A DNA stretch of 52,695 nucleotides from an uncultured Eubacteriales bacterium. Its GTDB lineage: Bacteria; Bacillota; Clostridia; Oscillospirales; Oscillospiraceae. The notes below the pieces were generated by a model that searched no databases, was not told where the DNA came from, and was given only the letters and a program-made list of their open reading frames with translations. The DNA lies in the NCBI GenBank assembly GCA_900540635.1, contig UQGU01000013.1:1-52695 (forward strand), in the 5' to 3' direction. Below are positions 1 to 8,859 of the stretch, one piece after another; position 1 is the stretch's first letter, and each line of letters starts with the position of its first letter. Position numbers and translations under genes: made by a program.

Positions 1-292
<292 letters not shown>

Positions 293-367
293 AAGCGCAG
301 GCTCAGTGAGCTTTCGAAGGATTGCAGAGGAACACAGTGTTCAGTTTTCAAGGTATATGGAAGACAA

Positions 368-482
368 GTTGGTTTTGATTGCGACGAGGGTCCACCTGTT
401 CCCATCCCGAACACAGAAGTTAAGCTCGTCTGCGCCGACAATACTTGCAGGGTGACTTGCCGGGAAGATAGGTAATGCCAAC
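368..482 (+). rRNA. 5S ribosomal RNA
   Basis: The 115-base segment carries the universally conserved 5S stretch CCCATCCCGAACACAGAAGTTAAG. The 5' GTTGG and 3' CCAAC ends pair to close helix I, which sets both boundaries. It follows the 23S gene in the usual order and is followed at once by a rho-independent terminator. Confidence 0.96.
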
Positions 483-489
483 ATGAAAT

Positions 490-520
490 AAACCGCTTCG
501 CTTTCGCGAGGCGGTTTTTT
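490..520 (+). terminator. rRNA operon terminator
   Basis: AAACCGCTTCGC and GCGAGGCGGTTT form a GC-rich stem around a TTTC loop, and the stem runs directly into a T tract. It sits eight bases after the 5S gene and ends the rRNA operon. Confidence 0.9.
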
Positions 521-581
521 GTTGCCTTCCGGACATTTCCAACAATAATATTTCGGTAAACACACTTTCTTCCCTTTGTGC

Positions 582-587
582 TATAAT
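582..587 (+). promoter_or_regulatory. -10 box upstream of the response regulator gene
   Basis: A perfect TATAAT lies 24 bases before the start of the response regulator gene and after the rRNA terminator. No good -35 box is visible 17 bases upstream, so the promoter may be weak or activator-dependent. A strong Shine-Dalgarno (AAGGAAGGAGGGA, 593-605) follows. Confidence 0.6.
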
Positions 588-610
588 CAATAAAGGAAGG
601 AGGGAATGCT

Positions 611-1273
611 ATGGAAAACCGAATTCTGCTCATCGAGGACGATGCTGCCATTGCGCAAACGCTGAAGCTGAATCTGGAATGCGCGGATTATAACGTGACC
701 GGCTTTGACAACGGTCTTTCGGCCTGCGATGCATTGGCGAAAGATCACGACTACGATCTGGCGCTGCTGGATATGATGCTTCCCGGCATGGACGGTTTTG
801 CTCTGCTGCCCAAGCTGCGGGAATGGGGCATTCCGGTGATCTGCCTGACGGCCATGGCGGATGCACAGCACGAGGTCCAGGGCCTCCGGGGCGGCGCGGA
901 GGACTATATCGCCAAGCCCTTTGATATGCTGGCCCTGATGGTGCGGATGGAGAAGGTGCTGAAGCGCAGCGGAAAGCTGAACGAGGTCTACCACTTCCGG
1001 GACCTGACCCTGGACAGGGCCAACCGCCGCCTGACCAGGGCAGGGGAAGAAATCTACCTGCCGCCCCTGGAATTCGATGTGCTGGCGGTGCTCATGAAGA
1101 ACAAGAACCGTACCGTATCCCGGGACCGGATCTTGAATGAGATCTGGGGAGAGGATTATTTTGGAGATATCCGCACGGTGGATGTTCGCATTGCGAATCT
1201 GCGGAAAAAGCTGGGGCTGTCCGAGGAAATACGAACCATTTCCAAGGCGGGCTACCGCTTGGAGGAACGCTGA
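611..1273 (+). CDS. OmpR/PhoB-type response regulator
   Basis: A 220-residue DNA-binding response regulator. The receiver domain (about 1-115) shows the acidic pair E9/D10, the phospho-acceptor D54 in LLDMMLPG, T80 and K102 in AKPF. The C-terminal half (about 125-220) is an OmpR-type winged helix ending in the typical VDVRIANLRKKLG and AGYRLE. The start has an excellent Shine-Dalgarno seven bases upstream. Its stop overlaps the start of the sensor kinase gene by one base (TGATG), so the pair is translationally coupled. The target genes are unknown; the lipoprotein gene directly downstream is an obvious candidate. Confidence 0.95.
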   Translation: MENRILLIEDDAAIAQTLKLNLECADYNVTGFDNGLSACDALAKDHDYDLALLDMMLPGMDGFALLPKLREWGIPVICLTAMADAQHEVQGLRGGAEDYIAKPFDMLALMVRMEKVLKRSGKLNEVYHFRDLTLDRANRRLTRAGEEIYLPPLEFDVLAVLMKNKNRTVSRDRILNEIWGEDYFGDIRTVDVRIANLRKKLGLSEEIRTISKAGYRLEER

Positions 1274-2640
1274 TGCTGAAAACAAAGTTGACGGCCCTCT
1301 GCGCGGCCCTCCTGCTGGGGGTTGCGGTCTGCCTGTCGGCGGCCATGCTCTGGCAGGTGCGGGAGCAGGCCTATGGCAGCCTCCTGCAAAATTCCAAAGA
1401 AACTCTGGAAGACCTGCTTTCCAATTTTGATGCACCGGCTTTTCGGGCCCTTGCCGGGGGGACCACGGCGGCAGCTCAGCGGGCGCAGCTGATCTATGCC
1501 TTCCGCAGCTGCGGCGTTCCCGGCAGCGCCCTGCTGGTGGAGGAGGAATGCCTGTATGCTGCCACGCCCATCCGCCCGGAAAGCTATCTGGATCTGTCCG
1601 GCACAGGGGTGCAGTCCGTCCGGGCCCAGGTGCAGGGAAGGCATTTTCTGATCCTGGGAAAGTCCGTGGATATTCAGCAGACCCGGTGCGGCATTTACCT
1701 GGTCCGGGATGCGGACGATATTCATGCCCGCCTCTGGCAGTTGGGTGGGCGGTTTGCCCTGCTGGCGGCGGGCATTGGCCTGGTGGGCCTGGGGGCCGTT
1801 CGCCTGGTCATCTCCCGGGCGCTGGGGCCCCTGTCGGAATTGACCCGGGCCACGGAGTGCATTGCAGGGGGCAGCTACAGCCAGCGGATTCCCATCCGCG
1901 CCCGGGATGAGCTGGGCCTTTTGGCGGAGAACTTCAATCGCATGGCCGGGGCGGTGGAAAATCATGTGGCTGCCTTGCAGGAGCAGAACGCCCGGCAGAA
2001 GCTGTTCATCGGGGCCGTGAGCCATGAGTTGAAAACGCCCTTGACCTCCCTGCTGCTGAATGTAAACACCCTGCAAACCGTCTACCTCCCGGAAGAAAAG
2101 CAGGCGGCCCTGCTGAACAGCATGGATTCTCAGCTCCACTGGCTGGAAACCATGGTGAAGAAGCTGCTGACGCTGCTGTCCCTGCAAAAAAACGCAAAAT
2201 TGGCGGAAACCTCCGTGCCCGCCCTTTTGGAGCAGGTGCGCCTGCTCACCGGGGAGGTCTGCGCAAAATACGGGGTAGCCCTGAAAATCCAGTACCGGGT
2301 GGAAACGCTTTTCCTGGACAAAGATCTGCTTTGCAGCGCCCTGGTGAACCTGGTGGAGAACGGGGCCAAGGCCTCCAAGCCCGGGGACTGCATTGAAATT
2401 CTGGCGGACAGCACCGGCTTCACGGTGACGGACCATGGCCGGGGAATTCCGGAAAAGGACCTGGCCCGGGTCACGGACCCCTTTTACATGGGAGACCCCT
2501 CCCGCAGCAAGCAGTCCGGGGGCTTCGGCCTGGGACTGGCCCTGGTAAAGGAGATCGCCGCCGCCCACGGCGGCACCCTGGAGCTGACCAGCAGACCGGG
2601 GCAGGGGACGGCGGCAAAAATCCGGCTGCCGAAGCCGTAA
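1273..2640 (+). CDS. Membrane sensor histidine kinase
   Basis: A 455-residue sensor kinase. A first transmembrane helix (about 5-27) and a second (about 158-182) flank an extracytoplasmic domain of about 130 residues. A HAMP linker follows (about 183-235), then the dimerisation helix with the phospho-acceptor H251 in GAVSHELKTPL. The ATPase domain has an N box (ALVNLVENGAKAS), a G1 box (DHGRGIP) and a G2 box (GGFGLGLALVKEI). It is the cognate kinase of the overlapping upstream regulator. The extracytoplasmic domain does not resemble a sensor fold I recognise, so the signal is unknown. Confidence 0.94.
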   Translation: MLKTKLTALCAALLLGVAVCLSAAMLWQVREQAYGSLLQNSKETLEDLLSNFDAPAFRALAGGTTAAAQRAQLIYAFRSCGVPGSALLVEEECLYAATPIRPESYLDLSGTGVQSVRAQVQGRHFLILGKSVDIQQTRCGIYLVRDADDIHARLWQLGGRFALLAAGIGLVGLGAVRLVISRALGPLSELTRATECIAGGSYSQRIPIRARDELGLLAENFNRMAGAVENHVAALQEQNARQKLFIGAVSHELKTPLTSLLLNVNTLQTVYLPEEKQAALLNSMDSQLHWLETMVKKLLTLLSLQKNAKLAETSVPALLEQVRLLTGEVCAKYGVALKIQYRVETLFLDKDLLCSALVNLVENGAKASKPGDCIEILADSTGFTVTDHGRGIPEKDLARVTDPFYMGDPSRSKQSGGFGLGLALVKEIAAAHGGTLELTSRPGQGTAAKIRLPKP

Positions 2641-2725
2641 TCAAACGGTAATGTGCCGGTAACCTCTTTTTCCGGGGGCTATGGTATGCTGGGACCATCC
2701 CAAGAACAAGAAAGGATGTGCCTTT

Positions 2726-4135
2726 ATGAAAAAGAAAACCATGCGCATGTTGTCCGCCGCCTTGGCGGTGACCCTGCTGTCCGGCTGCGGTGCGGCCCAG
2801 ACAAACACCCCGGCGGAGACCAGCGTCAACCAGGCCATGCTCCTGGAGAAGAGCGCCCAGCCCCAGGAAAGCGCCTACACCTTCCCCGAAAAATTCACCG
2901 GGGACTGGACAGGCCAGGAGGGCAAGCTCACCATCCACGCGGACGCCCAGGTGGTGGCAGAGCTGGGCACGGCGTTGCCCACGGCCACGGTGGAGCCCCG
3001 GGAATTCAACCAGGAGGATGTGGATAACCTGCTGAAGGTCTTCCTCAAGGGGGAGCCGCTGTATTCCCACGTTCAAACCAAACAGGAGCTGCAAGGGCAC
3101 CTGGACTACATCAATTCCCCGGATTGGACATCAGACCCCGGAAAGCCCAGCGATCCGGCATCCCTGGAAGCACGGAGAAAAGAGCTGAATGCGTGGTACA
3201 CCGCGGAAATTGCGAAAGCCCCGGAGGAGAAGCCCATTCTTCATGGATTCTCCGACTCTGATGACCCGAAGTGGATTGGGGGAACCGCAACAGTGGACGG
3301 GACGGAATGGGAAGTTTCTATTCGCAATGACACAGATTACGGCTGGACGTCGGCTTATATCGAGCGCACAGACTACAAGTATCGGGATTATACCATCCCG
3401 CTTCCCGATGCCTCCAAGGAGGAATCCATTGCCCGGGGAAATGCGCTGATGCAGGCGCTGGGGCTGGACAATTTTGTTTTGACAGATGCGCAGCAATGGT
3501 CTGTGGAACTGCCGGGAGACAATGGCGTCTGGCGGCTCTATTATGCGCCTACCGTAAATGGAATTCCCGTTTCCGGCAGTCGCACGGATCGGACAGCAAC
3601 GCTGGATGATGGGACGTTACACCAGTCTTATCAGTATTGGGTTTATTCTGCCAGCGAGGAGACCAATCCGGATACAGTATCCTGGTATTTGGAAAATATT
3701 CTGCTGGATGTGGGCAAGGATGGTGTTCTTTGCTTTGCTTGGACGGCTCCCAGCACCCAGCCGGTGGTGCAGCAGGCGCAAAGCGCACTGCTTCCCTTTG
3801 AAGAAATTGCTTCTATTGCCAACACCATGCTGCCGGAGGTGATCGTCGGCCCGAAGGGAACGCCGCTTACCCAATTGGATCAATACAACGGCTTTGAGAC
3901 CCGGATGGACGTGGACATCACAAAGGTTTCCCTGTCGCTCATGCGCATCCGGGACAAGGGCTCCTTGCAGGGCACCATCGTCCCCGTGTGGGATTTCTGG
4001 GGCACTTCGGACTGGTATGATGCCGAACCCAATGCCTACGGCTATCAGGAAAAAGGCATGAACTACGAGTACCAGCCCATGCTGACCCTGAACGCCGTGG
4101 ACGGAACCGTGGTGGACCGGCAGCTGGGGTACTGA
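2726..4135 (+). CDS. Secreted lipoprotein of unknown function
   Basis: A 469-residue lipoprotein. The chosen ATG follows AGAAAGGA and begins a short signal peptide with lipobox LLSGC (lipidated C21); an in-frame ATG 45 bases upstream would put extra residues before the signal peptide and is less likely. The mature protein is acidic, rich in D, E, P, W and Y, and has no enzyme motif I recognise. It resembles large clostridial lipoproteins found beside two-component systems (possibly the DUF6034 group, from memory). It lies 85 bases after the kinase gene on the same strand, suggesting co-transcription and a role in envelope sensing, which is inference. Confidence 0.75.
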   Translation: MKKKTMRMLSAALAVTLLSGCGAAQTNTPAETSVNQAMLLEKSAQPQESAYTFPEKFTGDWTGQEGKLTIHADAQVVAELGTALPTATVEPREFNQEDVDNLLKVFLKGEPLYSHVQTKQELQGHLDYINSPDWTSDPGKPSDPASLEARRKELNAWYTAEIAKAPEEKPILHGFSDSDDPKWIGGTATVDGTEWEVSIRNDTDYGWTSAYIERTDYKYRDYTIPLPDASKEESIARGNALMQALGLDNFVLTDAQQWSVELPGDNGVWRLYYAPTVNGIPVSGSRTDRTATLDDGTLHQSYQYWVYSASEETNPDTVSWYLENILLDVGKDGVLCFAWTAPSTQPVVQQAQSALLPFEEIASIANTMLPEVIVGPKGTPLTQLDQYNGFETRMDVDITKVSLSLMRIRDKGSLQGTIVPVWDFWGTSDWYDAEPNAYGYQEKGMNYEYQPMLTLNAVDGTVVDRQLGY

Positions 4136-4219
4136 GACCGTACTTATAGATAGAAAAATCCCGCGGCGGCCGGCCTGCAGGGGGATCCACAATGACCCGA
4201 TGGAAAAGCTGATGCAAAG

Positions 4220-4930
4220 CTACATATGGTACCGGAAGGAGGGCGAGAAAATCATTTTGGAGGTGTGCAGCGGGTTCCCCTTTTGATCGGTAACACATTC
4301 GTGCATCAGCAGCATCGCATCATTCGGCTGTACCTGCATGATCTGTGCTTCAAAAGAAGTGGCTCTGCATATTTCGATCCACTTATGGCCTTTGACAGGA
4401 TGGACAAGATATTTGCGCTCGAGAAGCTCGTATAAAGAACACTCCAGATTTTCATTACACAGGGGCATATACTCTTCCCGGAAAAAGAGCGTTTCCAGAA
4501 TACAGGGCTTGCCGTCGCCAAGGCGCAGCCGCTGGATCATCAGAACTTTCTCGAAATCCCTGATGCCCAAAAAATTCCGGTCTTCTTCGGTGGCGATCAC
4601 GGTGTCCAGCTTCAGTAAGCGCGTAGAGGGTACGACCCCGCGCATCCGGCAGCTGTGCGTAAAGCCCTCGCCATGGTCAAACGGATAAAAGGCCTTTTCG
4701 CGCGAGATAAAGGTACCCTTTCCCTGTATTTTGGAAAGGATCCCTTCTTTTACCAGCTCGTCCACAGCTTTCCGAACGGTAATGCGGCTGACGCCATAGC
4801 GCTCCTGCAGCATGAGCTCCGAGGGGATTGGTTTTGATACGTCTTCACAGGTGTTGATAATATCACTTTGGATGTGGTCTGCAACCTGACGATACAGGGG
4901 GACCATACCGGAGCGACTCAAATCGGCCAT
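4220..4930 (-). CDS. GntR/HutC-family regulator, FrlR-like
   Basis: A 236-residue regulator. An N-terminal GntR winged helix (about 5-75) contains PIPSELMLQERYGVSRITVRKAV and KIQGKGTFI. A C-terminal UTRA ligand domain (about 90-235) has RLRLGDGKPCILETLFF. The second of two close ATGs (4930) is preferred because GGGGAA lies eight bases before it; the first ATG (4936) would leave only two. It is divergent from the SIS/PfkB/ABC operon, the arrangement of FrlR-type regulators of fructosamine operons. It is therefore probably a repressor relieved by a phosphorylated Amadori compound (inference). Base composition matches the downstream island rather than the genes to its left. Confidence 0.85.
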   Translation of the reverse strand: MADLSRSGMVPLYRQVADHIQSDIINTCEDVSKPIPSELMLQERYGVSRITVRKAVDELVKEGILSKIQGKGTFISREKAFYPFDHGEGFTHSCRMRGVVPSTRLLKLDTVIATEEDRNFLGIRDFEKVLMIQRLRLGDGKPCILETLFFREEYMPLCNENLECSLYELLERKYLVHPVKGHKWIEICRATSFEAQIMQVQPNDAMLLMHECVTDQKGNPLHTSKMIFSPSFRYHM

Positions 4931-5186
4931 ATACATTTCCCCAATCTGTTGAAATCAAAAAATATCGCTTTTCAAAACGCACGTATGGCTTTTAGGGCGA
5001 AAAGCAAAGCAATACCGCCCAAAATGTCCGCATGCAGGCAGCCTGCGCGCCTTTGCGCGGGCCGCGGCTTACAATATTTTAAAACCATTATATTCTATTT
5101 TTCCCAAAAGAACAAGTGCAAAAGCACTCTCTGTGAAATATCGACAAAAAAACAGGGGAAACTTCGACAAAAATCCCTATAGAATT

Positions 5187-5232
5187 TTGAAACAAGATGT
5201 GATAGTCTATATGCATACGTTATAAGACGTAT
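5187..5232 (+). promoter_or_regulatory. Candidate promoter and operator of the fructosamine operon
   Basis: Within the 328-base divergent intergenic region there is a TTGAAA at 5187-5192. A symmetric site ATACGT-TATAAG-ACGTAT (5215-5232) follows, whose centre is itself a -10-like hexamer. A palindrome placed over a promoter beside a divergent HutC-type gene is the expected position of its operator. The first gene's Shine-Dalgarno (AGAGGAGGATCA) follows at 5243-5254. The remainder of 4931-5258 is AT-rich and holds no gene I can support. Confidence 0.5.
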
Positions 5233-5258
5233 TAAATCAATTAGAGGAGGATCACGGA

Positions 5259-6239
5259 ATGACAGCAAAGGAGATCGTGGAGGCAATCCGCCTTGCCGCA
5301 GGCGCCGAAGGGATCAGGCAGATTTTTTTGGTGGGATGCGGCGGTTCAATGGCAGGGCTTTATCCGGCATGGTATCTACTGAGCCGCGAGGCAAAAAATT
5401 TGAGGGTGGAATATCACACCAGCAACGAGTTCGTTCACGCTGTGCCGGCCGCCTGCGGTGCGCAGTCTGTTGTGATCTGCTGTTCGTTGATGGATACGCC
5501 GGAAACCGTGGAGGCGTGCCGCACAGCCGTTGAAAAGGGCGCTTATGCAATTGCGCTTGCAGGCAGCGAGCATTCAAAAATGATAGGGCTTACGCCTTAT
5601 TCCATCTGCTACAGAAATTTCGACGCCCGCAAGCGCGATACCAGCGCTGTGCAGACAAAGCATGCGCTGGCATTGCGTATCGCTTTTGAATTTCTGCACC
5701 AGCTGGAGGGCTATGCCGCTTATGACGACGCAATGAAAGCATACGAAATGCTCGATTCCATCCTATTGGACGCCCTGCGCTATTCCGACCGAAGAGCTCC
5801 GATTTTTGCTGAGAAAGCTGCGAAGGAATCAATCATTTATGTTATGGGCAGTGGGGCGAATAACGGAACGATGTACGCTTCTTCCATCTGTAACCTGCTG
5901 GAATGCATGTGGACGGATTCCGTTGCGGTGAATACGGGCGAATACTTCCATGGCCCGTTCGAGACGACGGATCAGAACCTGGCCGTAATGCTGATGATCG
6001 GCGCCGGCAGAACGAGGGCGCTGGACGAACGCGCGCACAAATTCCTGCGCCGCTATTGCGATAATTTGACGGTGATCGACTCCAAAACCTTCGGGATTGA
6101 CCGCATGCCGCCCACGGTGCGGGAATACTTCGATCCGCTGGTATTGATGCCGGTCATGGATATTTACAATACGGCATTGGCAAAATTGCGCGGCCATTGC
6201 GAGCAGGATCGCCGTTACATGCACAAAATTCCATATTGA
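5259..6239 (+). CDS. frlB: SIS-domain sugar-phosphate deglycase, FrlB-like (copy 1)
   Basis: A 326-residue protein with two SIS domains. The first begins at IRQIFLVGCGGSMAGLY (about 20-36); the second at IIYVMGSGANNGTMYA (about 190-205). GEYFHGPFE (about 227-235) and the C-terminal DRRY...IPY match the FrlB group, which includes fructoselysine-6-phosphate deglycase, rather than GlmS isomerase. The family cleaves a 6-phosphorylated Amadori compound to glucose 6-phosphate and a free amine or amino acid. It heads the operon, with a second paralog 33 bases downstream and a FrlD-like kinase further on. The exact substrate (fructoselysine, glucoselysine, fructose-asparagine or other) cannot be read from sequence. 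Confidence 0.82.
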   Translation: MTAKEIVEAIRLAAGAEGIRQIFLVGCGGSMAGLYPAWYLLSREAKNLRVEYHTSNEFVHAVPAACGAQSVVICCSLMDTPETVEACRTAVEKGAYAIALAGSEHSKMIGLTPYSICYRNFDARKRDTSAVQTKHALALRIAFEFLHQLEGYAAYDDAMKAYEMLDSILLDALRYSDRRAPIFAEKAAKESIIYVMGSGANNGTMYASSICNLLECMWTDSVAVNTGEYFHGPFETTDQNLAVMLMIGAGRTRALDERAHKFLRRYCDNLTVIDSKTFGIDRMPPTVREYFDPLVLMPVMDIYNTALAKLRGHCEQDRRYMHKIPY

Positions 6240-6272
6240 CGCGCAAAAACAGGAGAAGGGAGCACCAATAAC

Positions 6273-7250
6273 ATGCAAATTGCAGAAATTGTTCGGGATA
6301 TCTTATCAAAAAATACGATCGACAGCATTTTCTTTGTCGCGTGCGGCGGATCCAAAGCGGCCTGCTGGTCGGCAAAATATTTTTTGGAGACAGAGGCAAA
6401 AGGTCTGAAGACCATGCTTCTTACCAGCAACGAGTTTGTGTATGCAACGCCGGCTGCCTGTACAGAGCACTCCATTGTAGTGGCGTGCTCGCTGCGCGGC
6501 ACGCCGGAGACGGTGGAGGCGCTGCGCACGGGGGCAAAACGCGGCGCGCAGACAGTAGCGTTTACAGGCGACCCGGCCTTCCTTGGCGATGCGGATTATG
6601 CGCTTGCGCGGGCGGGCAAATATATGGTACAATATCGCAACAGCGATGCGCTGCCGTGTACGGAGGGAAATGCGGTCAAGCTGTTTGAATTTGCCGTAGA
6701 GCTTCTGTATCAGGCGGAAGGCTGCAAAAACTATGCCGATCTGCGCGAGGGCCTGCGTGTGCTGGATGACGTAATGCGGGAATCTGTGTGCAAAGCGGCA
6801 TCCAGTGCGGATGAATTTGCAAAGGAATACGCGGAAAAGGATACGATCTATGTGATCGGCAGCGGGCCGGCCTATGGAGCGGCGTATGCCTTCTCCATCT
6901 GTAGCCTGATGGAGATCTCGTGGATCCACTCCCCGACGGTGCATTCGGGCGAATATTTTCACGGTCCGTTTGAAACCACCAGCCCCACGCTGCCGATGCT
7001 GCTGCTCAAAAGCGAAGGCGCAACACGTCCTTTGGACGAGCGCGTGGAACGCTTCCTGCAGCAGCATGCCGGAAACCACAGGATCCTGGACGCGCGCGAG
7101 CTGGCAATGGACAAGCTGCCCGAAAGCGTGCGCGGCTATTTCAGCGGCCTTGTGCTAAGCAGGGTGCTGGGCAGTTACCTCAAAAAACTGGGAGAGATCC
7201 GCCAACACGACACTTCCGTACGCCGTTATATGTGGCAGGTAGAGTACTGA
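6273..7250 (+). CDS. frlB: SIS-domain sugar-phosphate deglycase, FrlB-like (copy 2)
   Basis: A 325-residue paralog of the preceding gene with the same two-SIS layout: SIFFVACGGSKAACW near the start, TIYVIGSGPAYGAAYAFS in the middle, SGEYFHGPFETTSPTLPMLLL, and a C-terminal RRYMWQVEY. The two copies are clearly homologous along their whole length but far from identical, so this is not a recent duplication. Either the products form a hetero-oligomer or each handles a different phosphorylated Amadori compound; both are inference. The ATG has a good Shine-Dalgarno (AGGAGAAGGG). Related aldose/ketose-amine phosphate lyases remain possible functions. Confidence 0.8.
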   Translation: MQIAEIVRDILSKNTIDSIFFVACGGSKAACWSAKYFLETEAKGLKTMLLTSNEFVYATPAACTEHSIVVACSLRGTPETVEALRTGAKRGAQTVAFTGDPAFLGDADYALARAGKYMVQYRNSDALPCTEGNAVKLFEFAVELLYQAEGCKNYADLREGLRVLDDVMRESVCKAASSADEFAKEYAEKDTIYVIGSGPAYGAAYAFSICSLMEISWIHSPTVHSGEYFHGPFETTSPTLPMLLLKSEGATRPLDERVERFLQQHAGNHRILDARELAMDKLPESVRGYFSGLVLSRVLGSYLKKLGEIRQHDTSVRRYMWQVEY

Positions 7251-7287
7251 GCCCCTGCGGCGCGGTGCGAGAAAGGATGCGCGGGAC

Positions 7288-8652
7288 TTGAAGAGACAAA
7301 AACGGTTCTTTATCGGCTTTTCCCTGTTTCCCGCCGATTTGACCGCAGACGATGCTGTCCGCAGAAATCTTTCTCTGCTGACAGCCGGCATGGTATTCAG
7401 CTCGGTCTGGCTGATGATCTCCACGGAAGCGCCGTTCACAGGCTTTTTAAGCACGCTGCATGCAAGCGACTTTTTATATGGGCTGATTATGAGCCTGCCT
7501 TATTTCGGCGCGCTGTTCCAGCTGGCGGGCTCCGGGCTTCTGGGGCGTCTGCGCCGCAAAACGGCGCTGTATCGCTGCGCGGGGATCGTGCGGGGCCTTG
7601 TGTGGATCGTGATCGGGCTTGCCGCGCTGCTCCCGGCTGAAATGCACCCCATTGTGGTGGTTCTGCTGATGGGAGCGGCAGCGGCCGTTTCGGGAGCGCT
7701 TGTCAATATCACGCTCACCACGCTGCTGGGGCTTGTTGTGCCGGAGCACATTTTAGGGCGTTACCTTTCCGCGCGCAATCGCGTTGGCATAATTGCGGAT
7801 CTTGGCTGCGGGCTTTTCATCTCTCTGCTGCTGGACCACATCCTCGCGCCGTACAACTATGTGCTTGTGTTTGGCATTGCGGGCCTTGGTAGCATTGCGG
7901 ATGCATGCATAACCGGGCACGTAGCCGAGCCGACCGGCGATGCCGCGCCACAAATGCGCGCAGCGGGCAGGCTGCCGCTGCGGGAGATTTTACACAACAA
8001 GAATTTTGTGCGCTGTGTGCTGTTCTGGGTGGCATGGAATTTCAGCTATTATCTTGCTTCGCCTTTCAATGCAAAATATTGTCTGGGCCCTTTAGGGATG
8101 ACCTTTACGCAATTTACGATCGGCTGCAACTATTTGTACTACGCCGTTACGATCTTCGCGCTCCCGCTGTGGGGCAGGTTTATCGATCGCTTTGGCTGCA
8201 GAAATACCGTTTATGTTGCGTTCAGCTCGATCGGCGTGATCGGATTGCTCTGGCTGTTTGCAGAGCCGGGCCGTCTGCTGATTCCGGTTTTGTTCTACGG
8301 TCTGGGGGGAACGGTATGGTGCGTTGTAGAGCTGCTGAATCAGCATATGATGATCTCGCAAACGCCGGATGAAGCGCGACACCGTTATGTTGCATTGTAT
8401 TCTGTCTTCTCGATGGTTTTCGGGCAAGGAATGGCCACGCTGTGCGGCGGCGCGGTGATGGGCCTGATCGACAGAGCCATCGGCGGCGGGCGGCTGCAGA
8501 TCGTATGGTTTGAACTGGATAAATATCAGCTCTTATTCACATTTGCATGCGTGCTGCGCTTTGCTGTGGTGCTTTTTCTGGCGCCGGGCCTGGAGAAGAA
8601 GCGTGTCCCTGCGCGCAGGGCGTCCGGCGCGGCATTCCGAGGAGACGGGTAA
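7288..8652 (+). CDS. Major facilitator superfamily transporter
   Basis: A 454-residue polytopic membrane protein with about 12 predicted helices and a mid-protein basic loop. The start is a TTG about ten bases after GAGAAAGGA; no upstream ATG fits. The charged loop between early helices (SGLLGRLRRKTALYRCAG) resembles the MFS helix 2-3 motif. It lies between the deglycase and kinase genes, so it probably carries an Amadori sugar, a released amine/amino acid or another pathway intermediate. It is not part of the classical frl operon of Bacillus, and gives the cluster a second transport route besides the ABC importer. The substrate is not determinable here. Confidence 0.78.
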   Translation: MKRQKRFFIGFSLFPADLTADDAVRRNLSLLTAGMVFSSVWLMISTEAPFTGFLSTLHASDFLYGLIMSLPYFGALFQLAGSGLLGRLRRKTALYRCAGIVRGLVWIVIGLAALLPAEMHPIVVVLLMGAAAAVSGALVNITLTTLLGLVVPEHILGRYLSARNRVGIIADLGCGLFISLLLDHILAPYNYVLVFGIAGLGSIADACITGHVAEPTGDAAPQMRAAGRLPLREILHNKNFVRCVLFWVAWNFSYYLASPFNAKYCLGPLGMTFTQFTIGCNYLYYAVTIFALPLWGRFIDRFGCRNTVYVAFSSIGVIGLLWLFAEPGRLLIPVLFYGLGGTVWCVVELLNQHMMISQTPDEARHRYVALYSVFSMVFGQGMATLCGGAVMGLIDRAIGGGRLQIVWFELDKYQLLFTFACVLRFAVVLFLAPGLEKKRVPARRASGAAFRGDG

Positions 8653-8859
8653 AGCATCCCGCTTTCCCAAAAGGGTAAGCTGCAATCTCTGGAAAAGCAT
8701 GTGCAAAGGGCGGAAAACAGCGTGACATTGACGGAACGCCGCAGCCGATGCTCTTAAAGGGACGTCTGGCTCTGGCCGTGCCGGAATTCCATGTGCGTTT
8801 GCTGCATCTGCGGCGCTTTGCGCATGGGCCGGCATGATTCTGGAAAGGAGAGAACGGAT

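Noticed and set aside
293..367. A tRNA gene in the 23S-5S spacer
   Set aside because: The 75-base spacer has no T-loop (GGTTCGAAT-like) motif or cloverleaf; no tRNA gene was seen elsewhere in the window either.
4190..4230. CATATG and GGTACC sites counted as part of the polylinker-like cluster
   Set aside because: These lie in the last codons of the GntR-family gene (RYHM-stop) and are explained by coding sequence.
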